Assembly: GCA_964428185.1 (NCBI GenBank)
Contig: CAYRXH010000002.1
Location: forward strand, 21,658-85,657
Source: CAYMAZ01 sp964428185
GTDB taxonomy: Bacteria; Bacteroidota; Bacteroidia; Bacteroidales; DTU049
Direction of reading: 5' to 3'
DNA: 64,000 nt
A model generated the notes under the pieces. That model was not told the DNA's origin, made no database searches, and was given only the letters and a program-made list of their open reading frames with translations. Each line of letters opens with the position of its first letter. The first letter of the stretch is position 1. Position numbers and translations under genes: made by a program. Below, one piece after another: positions 35,962 to 47,400 of the stretch.

Positions 35962-36725
35962 AAACAAGTTGTTTTTCAATGAACAGATTTTCATTATTAC
36001 TGCTCAGGCAGAAGATGCTTCATCTGAAAACATGGCTCATAGCTATGATATCGGTTGCAGGCTTTAATATGTTTATTGCATTTCTGACACAGATGTCATC
36101 ATCTGTGCCCGATGGCTGGATCAGTCCGTTTACAAATTTCGGAACAATAGCCTTTGTGATTATGGGATTGGTTTTTGCTTCAATGTCTTTTTCTGAGATG
36201 GGGACCTATTCCAGGAGTCTGCAGTTTGTAACCCTTCCGGCAAGCAGGTTTGAAAAATTTTTTACAGCATGGCTTGTTTCATCAGTCTTTTACATCATTT
36301 TTTCAATGGTGACTCTCTTTGCAACTTCTCTTGTCATGGCATTGATATCCATGGGGCTTTATGAAGGATCATTTCTCGTATTCAATCCTATAACCCCCGA
36401 ATTTGGAAAAGCGGTTATTGCGTTTTTTATTGCACATTCATTTTTCTTTCTTGGGGCTGTATGGTTTCGCAAGGCTGCTTTTTTTAAAACCTTGCTTGCA
36501 TTATTTGTTATCAACATCATTATGAATGTCTGGATGACTATTTTATTCTTTCTCATCATTAATCCGTTTAAGTTGTTTACAAAAATGGGGCAGGTGGTTT
36601 ATAAATTTGAAGGAATGATTTTTTCAGAGCATCTGATTTCGACTTTTGTGCTTGGATATTTCGGCATACTTGCTGCATTTATGCTACTTATTGCATGGGT
36701 GCGTTTTAAAGAAAGGGAGGTGTAA
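35958..36725 (+). CDS. ABC transporter permease
   Basis: 255 residues with about six hydrophobic segments (e.g. LIAMISVAGFNMFIAFL, FVIMGLVFASMSF, TFVLGYFGILAAFMLLI). No periplasmic domain or ATP-binding motif. Membrane partner of the preceding ATPase; followed after one base by the GntR gene. Confidence 0.82.
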   Translation: MKTSCFSMNRFSLLLLRQKMLHLKTWLIAMISVAGFNMFIAFLTQMSSSVPDGWISPFTNFGTIAFVIMGLVFASMSFSEMGTYSRSLQFVTLPASRFEKFFTAWLVSSVFYIIFSMVTLFATSLVMALISMGLYEGSFLVFNPITPEFGKAVIAFFIAHSFFFLGAVWFRKAAFFKTLLALFVINIIMNVWMTILFFLIINPFKLFTKMGQVVYKFEGMIFSEHLISTFVLGYFGILAAFMLLIAWVRFKEREV

Positions 36726-36726
36726 G

Positions 36727-37086
36727 ATGGAATTTGCCGATAAGCAAGCAATTTATCTGCAGATTGCCGAAAGGGTGTGTGAGTTCATTCTGTCAGGGCA
36801 ATGGAAGGATGGAGAACGGATCCCGTCTGTCAGGGAAATTGCCGTAATGATGGAAGTGAATCCAAACACTGCAAACCGGGCGTATGATTATCTGCAGAGC
36901 AGGGGAGTCATTTTCAATAGAAGAGGAATCGGATATTTTGTTGCTGAGGATGGATATGTGAGGACCATAGAACTTCGCAGAACAGAATTCCTTGAAAATG
37001 ATGTTCCCGCGTTTTTTAAAATGATGAAACTGTTGGGTTATTCCTGCAGCGATCTTGAAGAAATCTTGAAAAAATTAGATCACTAA
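36727..37086 (+). CDS. GntR-family transcriptional regulator (YtrA type)
   Basis: 119 residues: an N-terminal winged helix (IYLQIAERVCEFILSGQWKD, then RIPSVREIAVMMEVNPNTAN) and a very short C-terminal dimerisation part, as in the YtrA subfamily. Start chosen at ATG 36727, one base after the permease stop. Expected to repress its own operon until an inducer, often a cell-wall-active compound, is present. Confidence 0.9.
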   Translation: MEFADKQAIYLQIAERVCEFILSGQWKDGERIPSVREIAVMMEVNPNTANRAYDYLQSRGVIFNRRGIGYFVAEDGYVRTIELRRTEFLENDVPAFFKMMKLLGYSCSDLEEILKKLDH

Positions 37087-37098
37087 AAATATTCAGCT

Positions 37099-37845
37099 AT
37101 GAAAAAAAGTACTGTAATGTTGTTGTCTGCACTTGTGGTAACAATGCTGGCAATGCTCGTTGCCATATTGTTGATTAACAGGTATGTTGAGAGAAATATT
37201 GAATATGGTAGCGGAAATTTTATTAAAAAGGAATATCAACAGGGAGAGTTTCAGAACATATCAGTTGCAGGATTGTTTGAGATTACGCTTAAACAGGCAT
37301 CTGTTCCAAAGGTCACTGTGACAACCCATGATAATTTTCAGAAGTATATTGCAGTTTCTGTCAGAAACAACACATTATTTGTGAGCAACAAAAATGTTTT
37401 TCAGCCACTGGGATGCAAAATTGACATTCAAAGTCCGCAATTCAGCAGAATCAATCTGCAGGGAGGAACGCAATTGATTGTTCAGGACAGTATTGTTTCC
37501 GAGAACTTATATATTTCTGCAGATGGTGGAGTTAATGCTAAAGTTACCGGAGTTTTCCAAAGTCTCAATGTGATCGTTTCAGCCGGTTCTTCAGTCACAC
37601 TGAGGGGGAGTTCAGAGTTTGCTGAATTTGATATTTCAGCAGGATCAAATCTGATGGCTGTTCAAATGCCTGTCGATTCGTGCAATATTACTTCTAATGC
37701 AGGCTCTGATGCTGAGATTTTTGTAACAGGAATTCTCAGTGCAAATGTGCTTGCCGGAAGTACAGTGATCTATCATGGAAATCCTGAAACAGGTGCAATG
37801 AATGTGGAATCAGGAGGATCTTTGGTGCCGAAGAGGGATGATTAA
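37099..37845 (+). CDS. GIN-domain (DUF2807) protein, membrane-anchored
   Basis: 248 residues. An N-terminal hydrophobic anchor (LLSALVVTMLAMLVAILLIN) is followed by a right-handed-helix-like DUF2807 domain of short repeated strands (FQNISVAGLFEITLKQ, NLYISADGGVNAKVTG, AEFDISAGSNLMAVQ). DUF2807 proteins often accompany GntR/ABC operons in Bacteroidetes. Last gene of the operon, 12 bases after gntR. Confidence 0.75.
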   Translation: MKKSTVMLLSALVVTMLAMLVAILLINRYVERNIEYGSGNFIKKEYQQGEFQNISVAGLFEITLKQASVPKVTVTTHDNFQKYIAVSVRNNTLFVSNKNVFQPLGCKIDIQSPQFSRINLQGGTQLIVQDSIVSENLYISADGGVNAKVTGVFQSLNVIVSAGSSVTLRGSSEFAEFDISAGSNLMAVQMPVDSCNITSNAGSDAEIFVTGILSANVLAGSTVIYHGNPETGAMNVESGGSLVPKRDD

Positions 37846-37854
37846 AAGATTAAG

Positions 37855-37946
37855 CCTAAGGCTTCACTTATCCCAAGCCAAAGGCTTCCCTATGGGATAG
37901 GGACTCCTTTGTAGCAATATTCAATATTCATGATTCTATACCTTTT
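37855..37946 (+). repeat. Dispersed repeat modules E and D
   Basis: E (37855-37895) consists of small hairpins, AAGCCTAAGGCTT-like and AAGCCAAAGGCTT, plus CCCTATGGGAT; a similar E lies at 63657-63711. D (37904-37945, GGGACTCCTTTGTAGCAATA) matches 21811-21850. A degraded CCTTATAC tract follows to about 38000. Confidence 0.55.
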
Positions 37947-38010
37947 CCCTTATACACTTATACTTTATACCCTTTTACCACCTCTATACCCATATACCCC
38001 TTACCCGCCT

Positions 38011-38097
38011 GTCAGTTCGAGTAGACCACGTTGTGGTCGTATCGAGAACATGTTGCCACTTCTCGATACACCCGCTGATGCGGGTACTCGAAGTGAC
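38011..38097 (+). repeat. Cloverleaf-like palindromic repeat A, copy 2 (intact)
   Basis: Four stems abut exactly. The outer stem is GTCAGTTCGAGT / ACTCGAAGTGAC (11 of 12). Arm 1 is GACCAC-GTT-GTGGTC (38024-38038). Arm 2 is GTATCGAGAA-N11-TTCTCGATAC (38039-38069, perfect 10 bp). Arm 3 is ACCCGC-TGAT-GCGGGT (38070-38085). Only one base (38023) is left unpaired between stems. Not a tRNA: no T-loop or anticodon arm geometry. Confidence 0.8.
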
Positions 38098-38129
38098 ACT
38101 TTAAGTAGCTTTTGATTTTTACCCTCACA

Positions 38130-38343
38130 ATGCCATTTCCCCTTTAGGGGCAAGTGGCAAATGCGAATGTTCAAAAAAATCAAAAACATATCATCGCCTT
38201 ATAGTTTGGCAAAACAAGACCACGGAAAGAGAAGGATCTCATTCATTTGTGATACTTCGGGATTGAGAATATTCAGCCATAGGCTAGGTTTCTCGCAACA
38301 ATCCCTATGTATGACAACAGTGTCAGTTCGTTTAGATGCAAAA
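38130..38343 (+). repeat. ~213-bp composite repeat (modules C and B), copy on plus strand
   Basis: Shares TGCCATTTCCCC, AGGGGCAAG, TTCAAAAAAATCAAAAA, TTTGGC, GATACTTCGGGATT, TATGACAACAGTGTCAG and TAGATGCAA, in order, with the reverse strand of 63751-63962. The internal CCCCTTTAGGGG is a small palindrome. No gene fits between 37846 and 38442. Confidence 0.7.
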
Positions 38344-38393
38344 TATCGTATCGAGAAGTGTCACTTATTGGATATATAAATAGGTTATTAAAT

Positions 38394-38423
38394 AAAAAGG
38401 TTGCAGGAAACGGCAACCTTTTT
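38394..38423 (-). terminator. Terminator of the giant secreted-protein gene
   Basis: AAAAAGGTTGC (38394-38404) pairs perfectly with GCAACCTTTTT (38413-38423), 8-base loop, T-tract on the minus strand, 20 bases past the stop codon at 38443. Confidence 0.88.
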
Positions 38424-38442
38424 GTTGGTTGTTATTGTCGTA

Positions 38443-41400
38443 TTATTCTTTTACCATTTTTCGTGTAAGTTGTTTTTGGTCAAAAGTAATAGAGTAGTAG
38501 TAGAGACCGGCTGCCATTGAACGTGTATTCAGAAGAATTGCATGTTGTCCTGTAGCATAGTCAGCACTTTCAGAGTAAATGGTTTCACCAAGAATATTAG
38601 TCACTGTGAAAACAACCTGTCCTGCTTCCGGGATGGTGAATCCGATAGTTGTTTCATCAGCAGCGGGATTTGGTATGTTCTGCATCAGAATAATTCCGTC
38701 AAGGCTGAGTTCTTCCACTCCGATAATCATTCCCTGGCAGAACTGATCATTAGTGGTAATGGCGTCACCTGCTATTGCAGTTTTTGCGCAAAGCTGGTAG
38801 TCAGCCGAAGGACTTGTAAATGTAGTAACAAAAGTATAATCGGTTTCAGCTCCGGGAGCCAAAGGTGTGGTAATCAGTTCGGTTGTTTGAGGAACTCCGT
38901 CAATAAGGAACTGAACAGGGACTGAGTTGAGTGTTTGCAATCCATGGTTTTTCACACGAATAGTAACAGTGACATTCTGACCTGCCCAGGTGAAACCTGA
39001 AGGACTGATAATTGAGATCACTCCACCATCAATATTTGCGGGTCCTGCATTTAAGGTAACACATGTAGTGTCATTGAAATCGTATGTATCACCGCTGAGG
39101 TTTGTCCAAGAGCATAGGTCATAGACACTCTGGAACGGGCCTGTAAATGTAGTTGGGAAGGTGAATGATGTTTCAGCATCAGGAGCCAGCGAACCAGTCC
39201 ATGTACCGTTCACCGGAGGTGCACCTGTCATCAGTCTGTAAGTTACAGGAATTGATGTCAGAGTTTGAGTACCGAAGTTTTTCAGTCTTACAGTCACCTG
39301 ATTCTGTGCGCCTGTTGCAGATTGTCCCACGGGAGCTTCAATTGCAATCACACCTGCATCATTGGGTATCTGAGGCTGGTAGATTGTAAAGTCATCAACA
39401 GCCCATCCATTATATGTTACAGATGCATTTGAAAAGAAATGGAATCTGAACTGAACAGGAAGCGGGAAGTAATCAAATGCAGAAAGGCTGATTTCTGAAT
39501 ACTGCCATCCTGCAGATGAACCTGAGAATCCGGGAGCACTTGCAATGTTAGCAGTATTATACCAGTTGGTTCCTGTTGGATCATTGAGAACACCCAAAGT
39601 GAGCCATGTGGAACCACCGTTGGTTGAATACTGAATCTTGCCACCGTCAACACCGTTTTCAGTGTCAAGCCAGTGCCAGAATCCAAGAGCCATATTGTTT
39701 ACATTGCTGAAATTAAACTTGGGAGTGTATAAATAGTAGTTGCTGTTGTTATTGTAGTTCCCATTGAGTAGAGTTGCCCAGGCATTAACGGGGCTGTAGG
39801 CAGAATCAATCACTGTTGCACTTGGTATTCCAAGTTGCCACTGATTGTTGGTTCCGGCAATATACCAGTAATTTGTTGATTCAAAATCATCAAAGTATGG
39901 TACTGACAATACAGGAAGTCCGTATCTGTTTTCGCAGATTTCGTTGTTGCCGGGAATGCCGTCGCCTGCCAGATCTGTTCTTACACAGATTGTGTAATCG
40001 CCATCAGGGACAGTAAACGGAGTAGTAAATGTATAAATGTCTTCCTCATCAGCGGCAATTGATCCTGTCCATGTTTCGGTCACAGGTATGCCGCCATTGA
40101 TTGTATATGATACAGGAACAGATGTGAGTGTGGAAGAACCGTAGTTTTTAATGGTAATCTGCATATTGATAGCTGATCCGCCATCTTCCATAGCATCCAC
40201 GTTGTCAATTGATACGGCTCCTGCATCCAGAGGAGCAAGGATACGGATGTTGATGTCATCAATGTATGAATACCAGTTTGCAGCAGGGCTATATGCATAC
40301 CATCCGAAGTAATATATTCCGCTGGTCGTAGGTGTATAAATTGCAGTTGCAAGCTGATGAGTTGTGTTGGTAAAGAGTTGCAGCTGAAGTAAAGTGTCAA
40401 TAACTGCTGTGTTTATCGGATCAGTTGCTACAACCAGGTCAGTGTTCTGGGCATATGTTGCACTTTCAGCACGATACCAGAAGTCAATCTTGTATGCAGT
40501 GCCGGCTTCAAGATAGAAGCATTCGCTGAAGAGATAGTCATTTCCGGGATTGGTGCTGCCATTATAGAATCGTGCTGATTTGGATCCTGTGTGAGCAAAG
40601 GTTGTACTGTTATAACCTGGTTCCCAGGTACGGGCGTCACTGTTCAGGTCGAGGACTGTCCACTGACTGTAATCTTCACCGACTTCGAATCCCATAAAGT
40701 AATCAGATGAATAGAAGTCATGACCTGATTTAATCGTGTAGGTAAGAGTATCATTGAATGCAATTCCGTCACCTGCCAGGTCCACTTCGAAGTATATTTC
40801 ATATACGCCGGGAGCAGATAAGTCAGCAGTTTGAGTAAATGCATAGTCAGTAACATCTCCTACTACAAGAGTGTCAGACCAGACCTCTGAAACGGGAGTG
40901 CCTCCATTGATTGAGTACGATACATTCATAGAGAAGATTGTATCAAGCCCCAGATTTTTCACTCTGACAGTGATGATTTCAGCATTGCTTAATCCGCAGC
41001 CTGCAATGGGAGAGATTCCCTGTACAACAGCAGCATCAATGCTGGCAGGAGTGTATTCATCCGCACCGATTGCAGGAGCTACAGGATCACGAAGATCACC
41101 ATCAAAGTCATCGGAAATTTCAATGATGGGAGTGCCACTAGCCCAAAGTTGTGTGGTTGAAGCATGAAGATCTGTAGGAGAATAGTAGAAAGGATTCCCT
41201 ACTTGTGAGTTGAGGTCGTTTCCTGCAGGTGCATTCACTGACTGCAAAGCTGTTAGGTCTGCTCTTGCTGCTCCGTAGTAGACAAAATTTGTTCCGGTGC
41301 TATAATAGTTATTGTAGTCATGCGCCAAATAGTTGGTTGTCCCTACTGAATAGTGAGCATAACCGGCACCTGTTCCTGTAAAGGCGAGGGAGTTATTGCG

Positions 41401-44400
41401 GAAATCTGTTTGTGTTGCAGTTGAATTAATATAAGTAGCACGTCCGGTAATTCCGTTCATATTTATACTATTATACCACACATTGACTTTTTCAACAGTG
41501 GTAATATATAACCCTGTTGCTGTTGAAGCAGTTGAAGTAAATCCACCACCAATCATATTGTTTGAAATTGTTGAAGGAATTGTAGTTGGAATTGCTGATG
41601 TTGCAGTAACATATATACCGTAGGCACCAACATTTGTGATCTTGTTTTTATTGATTTCAAAAGGAGGAGCAATATTGGAATGGTAGATGCCGTAACTTGA
41701 AGTGGTGGTTGTTGGAAGAGTTCGTCCAATAACAATGTTGCTGTTGACTTTGGCCTGATCAAGTTGCAGTACATAGATGCTATAATAATACTGGTCTTTT
41801 AAAGTATTGTTGATGATTTCCACATCCTGCATTCTGGAAGCTGAGAGACCATAAAGGATAATTCCGTAGTATCCTCCGTTGATTGTGTTGCCGTCAAGAA
41901 GCAAATCAGTGACTGCATTTCCTCCTGTTGTTGCAGAAGTGGCGCTGCCGCTGGCTACAAAGCCGGCATAGTTCGTTGAACTTGCTGTTGTGTTAGTGTT
42001 CAATGTACAATTTGTAAACTGAATATCTTCGCAGCCATTCATCAGATGAACTGCCCATCCATATGTGGCATTTGCTTCTGCCTCAATGGTCAGGTTTTCA
42101 AACCTCATGTGTTTTGCACTGTCCAGTTTTAAAACATAGCGTTCTGCATTTACTGATGGACCATAGGATAAAACTGCATTGCCGTTACCAACGAATGTAA
42201 TAGTATTGGTAGCGTCTGTGCCGGGAATATCATTCAATCTGACTTGTTCATAATAAGTACCCTGTTCTACAATAAATGTAACAGGACAACTGATCCCCCA
42301 GTTTTGCAAACCATTTACTGCTTCGTTAAATGTTGTAAAGTCAGGATTTGTACCGCCGATATGATACACACCACACAGAGGTTCGTATGCTTCAAGCTGA
42401 TAGTAGGCTGTATCATTGATGTTGATCAGATCAGTTCCACCATTGGGACTTTCTGTCCATGCAATGATTTCATTGTTCCCTAATAAAAATGTTGTAGATC
42501 CGATTGTAATATCAGTGGCAGTTTCGCCGGTCGCAAGAATTCCTGTCCAGTTATATGGAGTCTGCGCTAAGCCGTTGACAGTCCAGTGAATTTCAACAGC
42601 AGTAAGAGTATCTGATCCGTAGTTCTGAATGGTAACCTTTACATCATTAGCTTGCAGGTTGGCCGGATCAAATGGTTCGTCAATTGATACTACGCCAGCA
42701 TCAAGGTTGGGGATGCTTGTTGTGTCAATAATTGCCCATACTTCGGCACGGTCACTTTCGCAACCACCAGCAACTGATTCATAGAAAAATTCACCGTTGA
42801 ACATTCTGAGGTTGTTTGTGCCTCCGAAAGGAGAGCAGAGTCCAATTCCACTTTCAAATGATAAAGTAGAGTTGGCAACTACAGTAGTTGAGGTAACATT
42901 TGTGTAATTGGCATTATACTGTACATATATTCCCATGAGTTGTTCGTTGGGGAGAATTAAATCATCACATTGAAAATAGACCGGAACATCTATGGTTGCA
43001 TTTACGGTATATGTTCCAAGAAGTGTCCAGTTACCGGGTGTGAGTTCGGATCCAAGATATGTACCTGTTTTGTAATAAATACTGACAGGGAGTGCAGCAT
43101 CTGAAGAGTTGGGAAGTATTTTCATGCCTGTGATTTTAATATCACCATCAATTGCTGTTAGGTTAAACATATTTCCACCTCCGCAGCCATTGCCCATTGC
43201 ATATGAAATTTCAAGAGAATCTTCAACAAAAGTACCTTCACTTGCGCCCACATAATATGGAGTATTCGCATATAGGATTGGGGTCACATACACTGCTCCG
43301 GTATCAATTACAACATCTGAAGTTGGAGAGTCGTACCATTTGAGCATATATGTGGAAGAGGCTGTGAGGGTTGCCTGTGTTGCATAGGGGATTGTGTCAT
43401 TTTCAACGAGAGGCAAGGGAGCAATAAATCCTAAAGTTGCTGATTTACTTGTTGTATCATTCAGCTGATACCAGTCACCCGGATGTTCAACCCAAGCTGT
43501 GATTGTTATTGTTGTATCCCCGGTGGTGAGGTTTAAATCAAACGTTGTTGCAAATGTATAATCTGCAGTATCTCCGGGAGCAACAGTGATTGTTACGTTT
43601 TCTGTAACAGGAGTGCCACTGTCTATCTGATAAGAAGCAGTGAGTCCTGACATAATGGTATCTGTTCCGAGATTTGTAAATCTTATGCTGACTTCATTTG
43701 CATCACTTGAACAATCTTCATTAAGAGGATTAACGACTTCAACAATGGAAGGTTCATATTGTGGAAGAGTGACGTGAGCAGTTACAGGGACCCTTTCGCT
43801 TGAGCAGCCAGGTGCACCAACCTCCCAGTTGTAAAAATAATAATAAAGATCGTTTCTCGGAGTGTTTGTGGGATGTGCTGTAAGTGTACTAGTGTTGAGG
43901 GTAATTATCCCTGGTATTGAAAACGGATAGCCATAGTTCCCGGATGGAGCTGATGCTGATGGTTCAAACAGGAGACCTGAAATACCAGTAAAAGCTGGTC
44001 GCATTTTAAGATTGGTCCCTATCTGAAGATTGAAGTCTAGCTGAATGACATGGGGAGAAGGTGTTCCTGCAGGACCACCGGTAACATTCGCAGTTGTAGT
44101 ATGTAAAACAGTTCCCGTTCCATCAATAATATCAATGGTTACTGTTCCTGAAGCACTGGTTGCACTCACAGGATAAACTGTAACTGATTTCAGAAGTGTC
44201 GGTGAGAAAACATCAAAGACAATCCCGAAATTTGTAGTGCCAGTTCCACTTGTGGCAGTTGGAAGTGCAGCAGGTAATCCGATATTCTGTAGTGTGCTGT
44301 TTGATGATTCAGCCCAATAGGTTGTAGTAACAAAGAGAGGAGGTGTATTTAACGTATCTCCCTGATGAATTGATGCCTGAGATAAAGAATCGGGAAACCA

Positions 44401-47400
44401 GTAGATTGTAGAGTTTGAACTTGCAATGAGCTCAGCAGGATAGCCATAATTAATATAGTCATCCTGAACAACAGGAGTATCAGGAACAAACCTGAATGTT
44501 TTTGTGATTTGTAGAGAATCATTGTCATGATATGGGTCTCCAGAAATATTGACGAATGTATTCAGTACAAAAGTTGTATCACTTGTGATTAATCCGAAGT
44601 TCAGAGGGGTAGTGAATGTGAAACTTGCTGTGTCATAGGTAGGAATCGTCAGAGTAACAACTTCATTAACAGGAGTTCCTCCGTCAACAGTATAGCTTGC
44701 ATTGAAAGCGAAAACGGTATCAATACCGGTATTTGTAATATTAATGGTAACAAATTCATCTTCTCCGTTATGGCACAATTCATCATCTGGTGATGTAATA
44801 TCAATGACTGACAGATTGTAAGGGGGAATGTTCACTGTAATAAATACAGTGTCAGTGAAAGTACCACATGTGTTGGTAAAGGTAGCAACGTAATCATACT
44901 GTCCGTTCACAGTCCATGTCCCTACAACAGTATCGGTATTGTTCACACTAGTGATAATACCTTCCAGACTCCAGTCGAACCCCGATAATGAAGCCGGAGC
45001 GGGAGGTGTAACATTGTTATTGAGGATATTAGGATTCTGTGGCGAAGTTCCTGAGTTGATCCAGTTTGTAGCATCATTTGTATATGGTCCTTCCAGCCTG
45101 TTTCCGGCACTGCTGACTGCAGGAGTGGTGCCGGTCCAGATATCAGGAGTGATTCCGGCGGCAACAGGGAAAGTCATATTTCCGTAAACTACGGCATCAA
45201 CGATATCACCTTCGGTGTCTTTAATGACATAACCCTGTGGAATTGTTGAACTTAAGGTTGCAGTATGTCCGGAATGGTAATAGAAATTAGCAGGACTTGG
45301 AACACTACTTCCAAGTTGTCCAGTTGCAATAATACATATTCCGTTCGGGCTTAATACAGTACCAGGGGCAAGAATTTGTGCACCTGCAAGTGCTGATGAT
45401 GACCAGATTTCAAGAGTATACCCGGAGATATCAGTATTGGGAGATCCGGTAATTTCAATATAATCGTCAGCAATCAGATATGAAGGCCATCCGCCAGAAG
45501 GAGCTCCGGTTGAGGAGCCTGCGTATTGACAGACTTCAGTGATAAATACTGAAGATGAAGGAAACATATTTGAAGTAACAGATAAATCAACTGTTTCTCC
45601 GGGAAGCATGACAGTAAATGAGTCAGGTGATGCATTGAACGTATATGCAGGGACAACAATGGAAAATGCAGGAGATAATGTATCATTGATAGTAAAAAAG
45701 TTGAGCATACTTGGTTCAATGAATGCATTGAGTGTGTATGTGCCGGGAACAGACATGTCAATTCCGTCATCTGATAAAATCAAATCCGCTCCGGGATTGA
45801 GTTTTCCTGTTGAAACAGTGATGGTTCCGTTTGTATTTACCGGACCAGTGACATTCCATGTGATTTGAAGTGGGAAGATACTGAAATCTGCTGTATCACC
45901 AATGATATTGCTGATAGTAAGATATAGACTGTCGTTATTGTTTAAACAAAGACCTCTAATAAGTTCGCCGTTGGTAATGCCAAGGTCGTGAGCCACAGGT
46001 GTGTATTCAACACAACCGATATCGGGAGTTGATGGGTCTCGGGGATTACCAAAGAAGTCAACTGTAATTCCTGCAATTGGAGTAGCTTTGCCATCAAGTT
46101 GTGGTCCCAGAGGTTGAAGATCAAGAGGAGAAGAAAACACTGGGTCACCAACATATGAATTAAGATCATTTCCTGCAGGTATATTGACAGCTTGCAGAGC
46201 TGCAAGATTTGCACGTGCTGCTCCGTAATAGACGAAGTTGGCACCGTTGCTGTAGTAGTTGTTGTAATTATGAGCTACAACACTTGCAGTTGATTGAACA
46301 TTAGTGGCGTAGCCTGTAGTGCCTCCGTAATATCCAAATGAGTTATTTCTGATGTTGAGGTTGGTAACACCTGATACGACATATAGACTTCTTCCTGCCC
46401 CGGCAATGTTCACATAAACTGTATTGTAATAAATGCCGATATTTCCGCCTGAAGATAAATAAATTCCTGAAGGGGTTGCAGCTCTGAAGCCTCCGCCAAT
46501 CATGTTGTTGGCAATGATTGATTGTCCTGAAGGTGCTGTGGATGAAATCACATAAATACCATAGGTGCCGGCATTGATAATCTTATTTCTGTTTACATCA
46601 AAATTACCATAATCATAACCTACATAAATTGCATAATGTAATGTGGTTCCACCAGTAGTACGTGCATCACAGAAATTCCCAATTATTTTGGAAGAGTTGA
46701 CATAAGAATTTCTTACATTGTAATAATAAGCATTGTTCAGTGTGTTGTTGAGAATCTCAATTCCTGTAAGAGGTGTTGCGCTTGCACCGTTAAAGCTTAT
46801 GCTGTAGTATCCGCCATTGATAGTATTGTTTTCAATTAAAATGTTATTGGCAGAATTTCCTGTTGTAGTTGCTGAAGTAGCCGACCCTGAAGCAATAATA
46901 CCTGAATGATCAGATAAAGTTGATGTGCTGTGAACATTAATAGTACAGTTTGTAATTTCAATGTATTCTGTCTGGTTGGTCATAAAAAATGCCCACCCGT
47001 ACGTTGAAGTATTTGGAATTGTTACCGTCAAACTGTCAAATCTCAAGTATTTTGCTCCGTTCATGTAAATGGCGGCACGATCAGCTGAAACAGTAGTCGT
47101 ATACTGAATCATTGTTCCTGTGGTACCTCTGAAAGTAATAGTATTTGTAGATGAAGCACCGGGAAAAACACCGTTAAACACCAATCGGGTGTTAAAGGTG
47201 TCAGCAGCTACTTCAAAAACTACCGGACCATTGACGCCGCAATTTGTCAAAGCCATCATTGCATCGTCAAAAGACTGGAAGTTGGTGCCACCTGTCACCA
47301 TTGAACTGTCAATGGTATAGGTTCCGCTGAGGATTGACTGGCATGCCCAGAGATTGACCAATGAAGTATCATTATTATTGTTGAGGTCAATTCCTGCATT

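Noticed and set aside
38011..38097. The cloverleaf repeat as a tRNA or tmRNA gene
   Set aside because: It lacks the GGTTCGAAT T-loop, a 7-bp acceptor and an anticodon-loop arrangement, and its outer stem is 12 bp.
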